Assembly (NCBI GenBank): GCA_036504335.1
Contig: DASXVJ010000020.1
Coordinates: forward strand, 294,008-358,007
Direction of reading: 5' to 3'
From: Fen-183 sp036504335
Lineage (GTDB): Bacteria; Acidobacteriota; Thermoanaerobaculia; UBA5066
Length of the DNA: 64,000 nt
Shown piece by piece: positions 43,225 to 50,752 of the stretch; the stretch's first letter is position 1, and each line of letters opens with the position of its first letter. Position numbers and translations under genes: made by a program. The notes under the pieces are model-generated. The model saw only the letters and a list, made by a program, of their open reading frames with translations. It was not told where the DNA came from and did not search any database.

Positions 43225-43848
43225 GTGGACGCTGTCGCCAGTGAGCGGGAGGGGTGCGTGGAGGCGGACGGGCTCAGCCCCGATCAGGAAGCGGATCTCG
43301 AGGCGCTGGAGCAGGTTCGGCGCGGGGACGAGGCCGGGGCGACGCGCCTCTTCCAACGCTGGTCCGGCCCCGTCCTGAAGTTCACCGGCCGGATGCTCGG
43401 GAACGCGGCCGACGCCGAAGAGGTCACGCAGGACGTCTTCCTGAAGGTGATCGCCCGGGCGAACCAGTACGACGGCCGGGCGTCGGTCGCGTCGTGGCTC
43501 TTCGCGATCGCCGCGAACGCCTGTCGCGACCGCCTGCGCCGGAGCATCCGCCGGCCGACCGTCCCGCTCGATGCGGTCGCCGAGGCGGCGCAGCCCGGGA
43601 TTTCCGTGGACCTGCGCCTCGTCGAGCGCCAGAGGCGCGCCGCCGTGCGCCGCGCGCTTTCCCGCCTGTCCGACGAGCAGCGCGAGGTCCTCGTCCTGGC
43701 CCGCTACCACGGGCTCCCGTACGCCGAGATCGCCCGCTCCCTCTCGATCAGCGAGGGAGCCGTCAAGACCCGGATCTTCCGGGCGATGGAGACGCTGAAG
43801 ACCCTGTTCTCCGAAGGAGAGACCCCATGGAATGCCGCGAGTCATTGA
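43225..43848 (+). CDS. ECF (group IV) RNA polymerase sigma factor
   Basis: A 207-residue sigma factor starting at GTG 43225. Region 2 is clear (LGNAADAEEVTQDVFLKVIA, SWLFAIAANACRDRLRR) and region 4 has the helix-turn-helix (YAEIARSLSISEGAVKTRIF). It directs RNA polymerase to a dedicated set of promoters, probably for envelope stress. Its last 22 bases overlap the start of the anti-sigma gene, the usual genetic arrangement for coupled expression of a sigma factor and its inhibitor. Confidence 0.93.
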   Translation: MDAVASEREGCVEADGLSPDQEADLEALEQVRRGDEAGATRLFQRWSGPVLKFTGRMLGNAADAEEVTQDVFLKVIARANQYDGRASVASWLFAIAANACRDRLRRSIRRPTVPLDAVAEAAQPGISVDLRLVERQRRAAVRRALSRLSDEQREVLVLARYHGLPYAEIARSLSISEGAVKTRIFRAMETLKTLFSEGETPWNAASH

Positions 43849-44840
43849 AGGTCCGTGAGTTCGTCCTCGCCCGCCTCGCGGGCGAGAGCGTCGGGGACGG
43901 CGCCGCCGCGCTCGCGGCGCACGTCGCCGGCTGCGCCGCGTGCTCGGCGATCGCCGCCGACATGGAGTCCGTGTGGGCCCGCCTCGGCGATGACGACGGC
44001 TCCGACCTCGCCGTGAGAGAGTCCTTCGAGGCGCGGACGGCGGCGGCGCTCGCCGCCGAGACGCGGCGCAGGACGAACGTGCGTCCTTTCGCGCCGCGCG
44101 GCGCCGAGTCCCCGCTCCTGAAGGTCGCGGCGGTCCTCATGGCGGGCGTCGCCGGCTTCTTCCTCGCCCGCGCCTCGGGCGGAGGCGCCCTTCCCGGCTC
44201 GACCGCCTTTCAGCCCACACCCGTCCCGTATCGCGGCGGCGAGAACGTCTCCCTCGTGGCCAACCGTACGGTGGACGCGTCCCGGGCGGCGCTGGACCTC
44301 TCGGGCAAGCCGCGCCTCGCGAACGTCGCCTACGCGCCCGCGGATCCGTCCGGCCGCGTCGCCGTCTCGTTCGACGTGACGACGCGCTACACGGTCGTCG
44401 GCAGGCCCGAGGACCAGGCCGTCGCGAACCTCCTCGTGTCGCTCGTGTCCGGCGCCGCCGGGTCCGAGGGCGCGAAGGGCAAGGCCCTCGACCTCATGTC
44501 GGAGGGGACGCGCGGGGGCGCGCCCGTGTCGCCCGAGATCGTGGCTCTCCTCCGGCGCACGCTGGAAACCGACAAGAACCCGGGCGTCCGAAAGAAGGCC
44601 GCCGAGGCGCTCGCGCAGATGCCGCCGACGCCCGAGACGCGCGACGCGCTCGCCGCGGCCCTGAAGAACGACACGAACCCCGCCGTCCGCATCCTCGCCG
44701 TCGAAGGGCTCGCGAAGGCCGCGGCCGTCCTCAAGGACGCGTCGTCCATCGAGAGCCTGAGGCAGAAGGCCGCGGACGACCGCGAGAACGGCTACGTCCG
44801 CAGCCAGGCCGCGCTCGCGCTCTCGAAGATCGAGATCTGA
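43827..44840 (+). CDS. Membrane anti-sigma factor with HEAT-like repeats
   Basis: A 337-residue protein: an N-terminal cytoplasmic domain with a zinc-binding anti-sigma motif (LAAHVAGCAACSAIAADM, H-x3-C-x2-C), a single membrane helix (VAAVLMAGVAGFFLA near residue 105) and a periplasmic region of about 210 residues ending in HEAT-like helical repeats (ETDKNPGVRKKAAEALAQM, KNDTNPAVRILAVEGLAKA, DRENGYVRSQAALALSKIE). The first domain should bind the overlapping sigma factor; the repeats could sense a periplasmic partner such as the DUF4097 proteins on either side. Confidence 0.85.
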   Translation: MECRESLKVREFVLARLAGESVGDGAAALAAHVAGCAACSAIAADMESVWARLGDDDGSDLAVRESFEARTAAALAAETRRRTNVRPFAPRGAESPLLKVAAVLMAGVAGFFLARASGGGALPGSTAFQPTPVPYRGGENVSLVANRTVDASRAALDLSGKPRLANVAYAPADPSGRVAVSFDVTTRYTVVGRPEDQAVANLLVSLVSGAAGSEGAKGKALDLMSEGTRGGAPVSPEIVALLRRTLETDKNPGVRKKAAEALAQMPPTPETRDALAAALKNDTNPAVRILAVEGLAKAAAVLKDASSIESLRQKAADDRENGYVRSQAALALSKIEI

Positions 44841-44874
44841 AGACACCTATTCGGCATTGGAGCGTCTCTTTCAC

Positions 44875-46851
44875 ATGAGCACGAACTTCGCACCCGCCCA
44901 TGAACACCCGCGCCGCGAGGGCCGCGCCCTCGTCTGGGCGCTCGCGATCGCCGCTCTCGTTCTCCTCTCGCTCGCGGCCGGCCTGCGAGCCGAGTCCAGG
45001 GAGTGGAACGCCAGGGCGACGCGCACGGAGACGTTCAACGCCTCCGGCACGCTGAAGTCCCTCGCCGTCGAGACGGTCAACGGCCGCGTCGAGATCGTGG
45101 CCGGGACGGCCTTCCGGGCCGACGTCGACGTCGCGGCCTGGGGCGCGACGGACGCCGACGCGAAGAAGAACCTCGGCGAGGTCAAGGTCCGCTTCGAGAA
45201 CGAGAACGGGAACCTCTCGCTCTACACCGAGGAGCCGGGCGTCACGGTCCGGCGCTCGGGCCGCGGATGGAACGTGAAGAGCCGCGGCGACGACCAGTGG
45301 AGGAGCGAGACGAAGTACCGCGTCACCGTGCCGGCCTCGATGTCCGTGCAGGTCTCGGCCGTGAACGGCGGCGTGAACGTGACGGGCGTCTCGGCGCCGG
45401 TCGAGCTCACGACGGTGAACGGGATGATCACGCTCGCGGGCGGCCGCCGCGACGCGAAGCTCAACACCGTGAACGGCACGATCGTGGCCGCCTTCACGGA
45501 CCTTCCGAAGGGGGCGGACCTCGACGTGCGCACGGTGAACGGCGGAATCTCGCTCACGCTGCCCGCGAAGTCCGGATTCCGGCTCGAAGGCCACACGATG
45601 AGCGGCGAGATCCTCTCGAGCTTCTCCCTCCCGACGCCGGCGCCCGAAGCCGTGCGGGAGCGCGACGAGGCGACGGCCGAGCGCGAGCGCATCCGCGCCG
45701 AGCAGCGCAAGCTCCGCGACGAAATTCGCAGGAAGGAGAAGGAAGGGGAAAAGGCCCGGAAGAGCAGGGACGGCGGCGAGGACATCGTGATCGACCTCTC
45801 GGAGCTGAACGAGGCCATGGCCGAGCTCAACCGCGAGATGGCGGACCTCGGCCGCGAGATCTCGCGCAGCATCACGGTGAACCTGAACCGCTCGTACGAG
45901 GGCGCCGTCGGGGACGGCGGCGCCACGGTGCGTGTCTCGAACCTGAACGGGAAGATCCTCGTCCTTGCCGAAGGCACCACCGAAGCTCAGGCGAAGCGCC
46001 TCACGTCTCCGCGCTCGACGCACGTGGTGACCGTCCCGCCGATGCCGAGCATGCCCCGCATCGTCGTGCGCGAGCGCACCATGCCGGAACCGCCGACGGC
46101 GCCGCGAGCGGTGCCGGCCCCGCCCGTGCCTCCGGTTGCCGGCGTCGCTCCGCTCGCTCCGATCCCGCCCGACCCGTGGGGGCGCTCGATCACGGTCGGC
46201 GACGTCGCGGGCGACTACGCGCCCGCGATCGCCTCGGGCGACGTCACGGTGGGCAAGGTCTCGGGCCGCGTCACGATCACGAGCCGCTCCGGCCAGATCC
46301 GCCTCCGGGAGGCGGGCAAGGGCGCCGAGGTCTCGACGGCCGGCGGCGACATCCGTGTCGAAGCCGTGACGGGCGACCTCAAGGCGACGACGTTCGGCGG
46401 CGACATCCGGGCGGGCTCGGTGAGCGGCGACGCGCGGCTCGAGACGAGCGGCGGCGACGTCGTCGTGCGCTCCGCGGGAGGCGCCGTGACCGCGCGCACG
46501 GGCGGCGGCGACGTCGTCCTGAAGAAGGTGCGGGGGCCCGTCACGGCGCGCACGTCCGGCGGTTCGGTCACGTGCGAGATCACGAGCACGGGCGGCGCCG
46601 CGGGCGAGCTCACGACGAGCGGCGGGGACGTGACCGTGACGCTGCCCGCGAACGTCAGGGCCGACGTGGAGATCCACGTGACGGGCGGCGAAGTGGACGC
46701 CGACTCCATCGCCTCGCAGTTTCCGGAGATCTCGGTCGCGCGGCGCTCCGGCCACCTTCTGGGCGAAGGCCGTCTGAACGGAGGCGGCGCCAAGCTCGTG
46801 ATCCGGTCGACGTCCGGCGTCGTGACGGTCAAGAAAGGCCCCGCGGTCTGA
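44875..46851 (+). CDS. Large DUF4097-family beta-solenoid protein
   Basis: A 658-residue protein (starting at ATG 44875; a TTG at 44857 is possible) with an N-terminal membrane segment or signal (ALVWALAIAALVLLSLAAGL). Two beta-solenoid regions are separated by a central charged coil: the first has TVNGR/TVNGT repeats (VETVNGRVEIV, LTTVNGMITLAGG, LNTVNGTIVAA), the coil is KLRDEIRRKEKEGEKARKSR, and the second has TSGGDV-type repeats (RLETSGGDVVVRS, ELTTSGGDVTVTLP). A Pro-rich linker (PPTAPRAVPAPPVPPVAG) lies between. The protein is probably periplasmic or surface attached. Its position right after the anti-sigma gene suggests it belongs to the same stress module. Confidence 0.8.
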   Translation: MSTNFAPAHEHPRREGRALVWALAIAALVLLSLAAGLRAESREWNARATRTETFNASGTLKSLAVETVNGRVEIVAGTAFRADVDVAAWGATDADAKKNLGEVKVRFENENGNLSLYTEEPGVTVRRSGRGWNVKSRGDDQWRSETKYRVTVPASMSVQVSAVNGGVNVTGVSAPVELTTVNGMITLAGGRRDAKLNTVNGTIVAAFTDLPKGADLDVRTVNGGISLTLPAKSGFRLEGHTMSGEILSSFSLPTPAPEAVRERDEATAERERIRAEQRKLRDEIRRKEKEGEKARKSRDGGEDIVIDLSELNEAMAELNREMADLGREISRSITVNLNRSYEGAVGDGGATVRVSNLNGKILVLAEGTTEAQAKRLTSPRSTHVVTVPPMPSMPRIVVRERTMPEPPTAPRAVPAPPVPPVAGVAPLAPIPPDPWGRSITVGDVAGDYAPAIASGDVTVGKVSGRVTITSRSGQIRLREAGKGAEVSTAGGDIRVEAVTGDLKATTFGGDIRAGSVSGDARLETSGGDVVVRSAGGAVTARTGGGDVVLKKVRGPVTARTSGGSVTCEITSTGGAAGELTTSGGDVTVTLPANVRADVEIHVTGGEVDADSIASQFPEISVARRSGHLLGEGRLNGGGAKLVIRSTSGVVTVKKGPAV

Positions 46852-46932
46852 CGCGGCCCGGGATCGGGCTGGACCTGCGACTCTGTCCGAGAATTCCGTC
46901 CCGGCCCGGATTTGCGTAGAATTCGGGTGCTC

Positions 46933-47562
46933 ATGGGCACGGTCTCCACCCCCTCGAACCCGCGGCAGCCGGGCTCCCGCACCCCGTCCGGCGCCACGCC
47001 GGCGGGCGGTTCGCCTCCCCTCGCCGGTCCGAGCACGACGTCCCGTTTCCGCTTCGGCGAGGACAAGCCCGTGTCGATGGGCCCTTCGGGCGCGGGGATC
47101 CTCCTGACGCTCATCGCCGCCGCCGTCGGGGCGTGGCTCTACTTCAAGGCGCCGTCCACCGTCGGAGAGCAGAGCCTCCAGAAGTACTCGGGTTTCGAGG
47201 CGAACATGGAGAGCGTCGTGATGAGGAACTGCCAGCCGCCAGGCTGCGCGGCGGTCTACCTCACCCCGAGCGTCGGCAAGAGGTCCCAGGAAGCGCTTCA
47301 GGGCGCGATCGCGCTGTCGGCCCAGCTCGCCGAGCAGGGAATCGAGTGTTTCATCGTCTTCGGCGGCGAGTCGATCCCGGACGCCGTCAAGCGTGCCCGC
47401 GGCATCCGGCGGCCCGTCGTCTTCGATCCGGGCGGCGACTGGGGTCACGACTCGGGCATCGAGAAGGCGCCCTACTGGATCGCCTGGCGCACCGGCGGCA
47501 AGGTCCGGCTGCGCAGTTCGGAACCGGTTTCTGCGGGCGACGTGGCCTCCGCCATCCGCTGA
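46933..47562 (+). CDS. Membrane-anchored protein of unknown function, possible thioredoxin-like fold
   Basis: A 209-residue protein, ATG 46933 (a TTG at 46912 is also in frame). A Pro/Ser/Gly-rich N-terminus (about 50 residues) leads to a single membrane helix (GILLTLIAAAVGAWLYF), then a domain of about 130 residues with two early Cys (RNCQPPGCAAVYLTPS), a beta-alpha-beta pattern (QLAEQGIECFIVFGGESIPD) and KAPYWIAWRTGGKVRL near the end, reminiscent of the cis-proline strand of thioredoxin folds. There is no CxxC active site, so it is not a conventional thiol oxidoreductase. I do not recognise a family. It is 16 bases upstream of the DinB gene. Confidence 0.6.
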   Translation: MGTVSTPSNPRQPGSRTPSGATPAGGSPPLAGPSTTSRFRFGEDKPVSMGPSGAGILLTLIAAAVGAWLYFKAPSTVGEQSLQKYSGFEANMESVVMRNCQPPGCAAVYLTPSVGKRSQEALQGAIALSAQLAEQGIECFIVFGGESIPDAVKRARGIRRPVVFDPGGDWGHDSGIEKAPYWIAWRTGGKVRLRSSEPVSAGDVASAIR

Positions 47563-47578
47563 CGCGAAGGAGGAGCTC

Positions 47579-48136
47579 ATGGCCGCCGGATCCCCCGGAC
47601 CCGTCGTTCCCGACCGCTATCTCGAGGCTCTCGGCGGTGACGATCCCGTCGCGGCCATGGCCGAAGCCCCCGATCTCCTGCGACGTCTCGTCCGCGGCCT
47701 CACGGAAAAGCAGCTCGCGACGAAGCCCGCGCCGGGCAAGTGGAGCATCCGGGAGATCGTCGCGCATCTCGCCGACAACGAGGTCGTTCTCGGAAGTCGC
47801 TACCGGTTCATCGCCGCGATGGACCGCCCCCCGCTGCCCGGTTTCGACCAGGACGCGTTCGTCGCGAACCTCGGCGTCGGCAAGGCGGCGACCGGGGACC
47901 TCCTCGACGACTTCGCCATGGCGCGGGCCGTGAACATCGGCCTTCTCGAGCGGGTAGGCGACGCCGCGTGGGAGCGCGTGGGAATTCACGCCGAGCGCGG
48001 CGAGGAGTCGCTCGGCCGCCTCGTGACGATGTACGCCGGGCACGACCGCATTCACCTCATGCAGGTCGAGACGATCCGCACGGGTCTCTTCCCCAGGACG
48101 CGGAAGCGCCCCGCGGGAAAAAAGAAGAGAAGATAA
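47579..48136 (+). CDS. DinB-family protein
   Basis: A 185-residue four-helix protein with GGAGGAG before ATG 47579. DinB/YfiT-type proteins bind a divalent metal through three His residues; here GKWSIREIVAHLADNEVV and TMYAGHDRIHLMQVE supply them. Members act as thiol-dependent transferases or hydrolases, many uncharacterised. The basic C-terminal end (RTRKRPAGKKKRR) runs into a degenerate repeat copy (48121-48158) that fills the gap to convergent moeA. Confidence 0.85.
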   Translation: MAAGSPGPVVPDRYLEALGGDDPVAAMAEAPDLLRRLVRGLTEKQLATKPAPGKWSIREIVAHLADNEVVLGSRYRFIAAMDRPPLPGFDQDAFVANLGVGKAATGDLLDDFAMARAVNIGLLERVGDAAWERVGIHAERGEESLGRLVTMYAGHDRIHLMQVETIRTGLFPRTRKRPAGKKKRR

Positions 48137-48158
48137 GAATCTTTCTCTAGAACGTGCT
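48121..48158 (+). repeat. Dispersed purine-rich repeat, copy 10 (degenerate)
   Basis: AAAGAAGAGAAGATAAGAAT followed by CTTTCTCTAGAACGTG; the purine tract is kept and the core is diverged. It spans the convergent ends of the DinB and moeA genes. Confidence 0.5.
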
Positions 48159-49367
48159 TTCTGCCGTTCCCCGGTGAACAGGAACGGAGTCCCCGGCCTC
48201 CCACGACGACTCCGGCGCGAGCTCGAGGAACCCGTCCGCCTGCGCGTGCGTGAGGATGTCGTGCGAGCCGCGCGTCGCGAGGGGCTCGGCGGTGAGCCGG
48301 CCCTCGTCCCACGCGAGACGCGCCGGGTGAAACGCGAGGCGCGCGCCCTTGTTCCTGACGCGAGCCGTGAGACGGGCCGGGACCGTCGGAGGGAGCGGAG
48401 GCAGCAGGCCGGCCGCCGCGCGCAGCGCGGGTCGCACGAAGAAGTCGAACGCGACCGCCGCGGACACGGGGTTGCCCGGCAGGCCGAAGACGAGAGTCGG
48501 CCCGAGCGTGGCGAAGAGGACGGGCTTCGCGGGCCGGATCGCGACCTTGTGGAAGCGCACGCGCGCTCCGGCGTCCGCGAGGACCTTGCCGACGAAGTCG
48601 TAGTCGCCTGCCGAGACGCCGCCGGTGGTCAGGAGGACGTCGAGGTCCGAGCCGAGCGCCTTCTTCAGCGCGCGCGCGAGCGCCGCCTCGTCGTCGGGCG
48701 CGACGCCGAGGGAGATCGTCTCGGCCCCGGCGCGGCGGAGGGCCGCGAGGAGGAGCGGTCCGTTCGTGTTGCGCAGCTGTCCGGGCCCGGGGCGCGTCCC
48801 GGGCGGCACGAGCTCGTCGCCCGTCACGAGGACGCCGGCGCGCGGCGCGCGGGCGACCCGGAGCGTCTCGCGTCCCGCGGCTGCCGCGAGGACGAGGTCG
48901 GCGGGCGTGAGGCGGCGGCCCGCCGGAAGAACCAGAGCGCCCGCTTCGTACACCTCTCCGCGCCGGCGCACGTGGGCGCCCGGCTTCGGCGCGGCGTCCA
49001 GCCGGACGGAGCCGCCCTCGACCGGAGCGGCGTCCTCCACGGGAACGACGGAGTCGCTCCCGGGCGGCATCGGCGCTCCCGTCATCACCTTCCAGGCCGA
49101 TCCGGGCGGGAGAACCCCGGGCACGGCGCCGGCCCCGGAGGCGCCGGCCGCCGCGAGGAGAACGGGAGCCCGGCTCGCTTCCGCGGCCCGCACGGCCCAT
49201 CCGTCCATGGCCGTCGTGTCGAAGCCCGGGACCGGCAGGTCGGCCCGGACGTCTTCGGCGAGAACCCGCGAGACGGCGTCCGCGAGAGGGACCTCGCAGG
49301 CCGGAAGGGGCGCCACCGCTTCGAGCACGCGGGCGAGGGCGTCGTGGAACGGGATCACCGCGGGCAT
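48147..49367 (-). CDS. moeA: Molybdopterin molybdenumtransferase
   Basis: A 406-residue MoeA, which inserts molybdate into adenylylated molybdopterin. The start is ATG 49367 (MPAVIPFHDALARVLEAVAP). Motifs include DTTAMDGWAVRAAE near the start, PPGSDSVVPVED, VTGDELV, LLTTGGVSAGDYDFVGK and FGLPGNPVSAAVAF. The last residues (TAESTF) are encoded within the degenerate repeat copy at 48121-48158. No other molybdenum-cofactor genes are nearby. It diverges from the DUF4388 gene. Confidence 0.95.
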   Translation of the reverse strand: MPAVIPFHDALARVLEAVAPLPACEVPLADAVSRVLAEDVRADLPVPGFDTTAMDGWAVRAAEASRAPVLLAAAGASGAGAVPGVLPPGSAWKVMTGAPMPPGSDSVVPVEDAAPVEGGSVRLDAAPKPGAHVRRRGEVYEAGALVLPAGRRLTPADLVLAAAAGRETLRVARAPRAGVLVTGDELVPPGTRPGPGQLRNTNGPLLLAALRRAGAETISLGVAPDDEAALARALKKALGSDLDVLLTTGGVSAGDYDFVGKVLADAGARVRFHKVAIRPAKPVLFATLGPTLVFGLPGNPVSAAVAFDFFVRPALRAAAGLLPPLPPTVPARLTARVRNKGARLAFHPARLAWDEGRLTAEPLATRGSHDILTHAQADGFLELAPESSWEAGDSVPVHRGTAESTF

Positions 49368-49412
49368 GCTAGCAAGGCGCCGCCCGCGCGTCGTGAGTAG
49401 AATCCGTCCGCC

Positions 49413-50216
49413 GTGGAAGACCGGTTCCAGTACACGGGTGACCTCGCGCAGGAGCCGCTGCCCGAGGTCCTCCGTACGATCCACTTCTATCGAGTCCCGG
49501 GCGTGCTCACGGTCGAGTCGGGCAGCGTCACGAAGCAGGTGTACCTCCTCGGTGGGAACATCATCTTCGCGACGTCGACGGATCGATCCGAGTCGCTCGG
49601 CGAGTATCTGCGCCGGAGCGCGCTCATCTCGTCGGGAGAGCTCAAGGCCTCCGTCGGCAAGCTCGACCTCGCCGAGGGGCACGGCCGCAGGCATGGCGAG
49701 CTCCTCGTCGAGATGGGAATCCTCTCGGACGCGCAGCTCCGCCAGATCGTCACCGAGCAGGTGAAGGCCCTCCTCTACGCGGCGTTCTCGTGGGAGCAGG
49801 GATCCGTCACGTTCGAGGTTGGCCGTTTCAAGACCGACGAGCTCATCCGGCTGGACGTGCCGACGTCCCAGGCGATCGTCGACGGCATCCGCCGGATGCC
49901 CGACCCGCGCCGGTGCGTCTCGCGGCTCGGCCCCTCGTGGACGGTCTTCGAGAGAGCGGAGGCCCCGCCGGAAGCGCGCGACGTTTCGTTCACGGCCGCC
50001 GAGGTCACGCTCCTGTCGCAGGTGGACGGCCGGCGCACGCTGCGCGATCTCATCACGATGGGCCCCGGGGACCTCGGCGCGAACGCGAAGCTCCTCTATG
50101 CGTTCTGGGTGCTGCGCCTCATCACGCGGCGCGACAGCCCGACGAGCGGCATCCGCCGCATCCAGTGGAAGACGCCGGGAGGAATCCCCACCGCCGGCGG
50201 CGACGACGCCGGCTGA
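49413..50216 (+). CDS. DUF4388 (PATAN-like) protein
   Basis: A 267-residue cytoplasmic protein starting at GTG 49413. The N-terminal region (FQYTGDLAQEPLPEVLRTIH then VPGVLTVESGSVTKQVYLLG) is the DUF4388 domain found in regulatory and motility proteins of Myxococcota and Acidobacteriota. The middle part has EMGILSDAQLRQIVTEQVKA and FSWEQGSVTFEVG, and the C-terminus a helical segment (LRDLITMGPGDLGANAKLL). It may transmit a signal to motility or polarity systems; no partner is identified beyond the pil genes located 3 kb away. Confidence 0.8.
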   Translation: MEDRFQYTGDLAQEPLPEVLRTIHFYRVPGVLTVESGSVTKQVYLLGGNIIFATSTDRSESLGEYLRRSALISSGELKASVGKLDLAEGHGRRHGELLVEMGILSDAQLRQIVTEQVKALLYAAFSWEQGSVTFEVGRFKTDELIRLDVPTSQAIVDGIRRMPDPRRCVSRLGPSWTVFERAEAPPEARDVSFTAAEVTLLSQVDGRRTLRDLITMGPGDLGANAKLLYAFWVLRLITRRDSPTSGIRRIQWKTPGGIPTAGGDDAG

Positions 50217-50248
50217 GCCCGGCTCCGCGGACGAAAGGACGACCGACG

Positions 50249-50698
50249 ATGCCCCTTTACGAGTACGAGTGCGCGAAATGCGGCGAGAAGATCGAGGTGA
50301 TCCGGAGCTTCTCGGACCCGCCGCTCGTCGTGTGCCCCGAATGCGGCGGAGCGCTCACGAAGCTGCTCTCGTCTCCCGCGTTCCAGTTCAAGGGCTCGGG
50401 CTTCTACCTGACGGACTACGGGAAGTCTGGCTCGGCCGGGGATCGAGCCGGAGAGAAGTCCGAAGAGAAGAAGGAGAAAGAGAAGAGCTCTTCGAAGGGT
50501 GAAGAGGGGAGCCCTTCGAGCCCTTCGGGCGCGTCGAGCGGCGGCGAGGCCGGCGGGAGCGCAGAGAAGAAGAAAGATTCTTCGAAGGGTAAGAAAGACG
50601 GGGACAGTGGCGGCGCCTCAAACGCGGCTTCGTCCCCGCCCGCCGCACCGCCTTCCCCCGCGCCTTCTAGGAAGAATCCGAAGGGCGACTCGAAATAG
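50249..50698 (+). CDS. FmdB-type zinc ribbon protein with repeat-derived low-complexity tail
   Basis: A 149-residue protein. Residues 1 to about 55 are an FmdB zinc ribbon (MPLYEYECAKCGEKIEV, VVCPECGG, FKGSGFYLTDY), a regulatory or unknown-function domain. The tail is Lys/Glu/Ser-rich, with KEKEKSSSKGEEG and KKKDSSKGKKDGD encoded by two forward copies of the dispersed repeat (50452-50509, 50562-50600) and the last residues by a reverse fragment (50661-50679). Many FmdB proteins have variable low-complexity tails, so the domain is probably functional. Confidence 0.88.
   Translation: MPLYEYECAKCGEKIEVIRSFSDPPLVVCPECGGALTKLLSSPAFQFKGSGFYLTDYGKSGSAGDRAGEKSEEKKEKEKSSSKGEEGSPSSPSGASSGGEAGGSAEKKKDSSKGKKDGDSGGASNAASSPPAAPPSPAPSRKNPKGDSK
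50452..50509 (+). repeat. Dispersed purine-rich repeat, copy 11 (long)
   Basis: A 33-base purine tract, then GAGCTCTTCGAAGGG (50485-50499) and TGAAGAGGGG. Encodes KEKEKSSSKGEEG in the FmdB-type protein. Confidence 0.8.
50562..50600 (+). repeat. Dispersed purine-rich repeat, copy 12
   Basis: AGAAGAAGAAAGATTCTTCG leading into AAGGGTAAGAAAGACG. Encodes EKKKDSSKGKKDG in the FmdB-type protein; direct orientation relative to copy 11. Confidence 0.75.
50661..50679 (-). repeat. Dispersed purine-rich repeat fragment, copy 13
   Basis: Minus-strand GGATTCTTCCTAGAAGGCG, a short inverted fragment encoding the SRKNP residues close to the end of the FmdB-type protein. Confidence 0.4.
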
Positions 50699-50752
50699 AC
50701 CCGGCGCGGCCGCCGGGGGCGGGCCCCTGCCGGTCTCCCGCTAAACTGTCTC

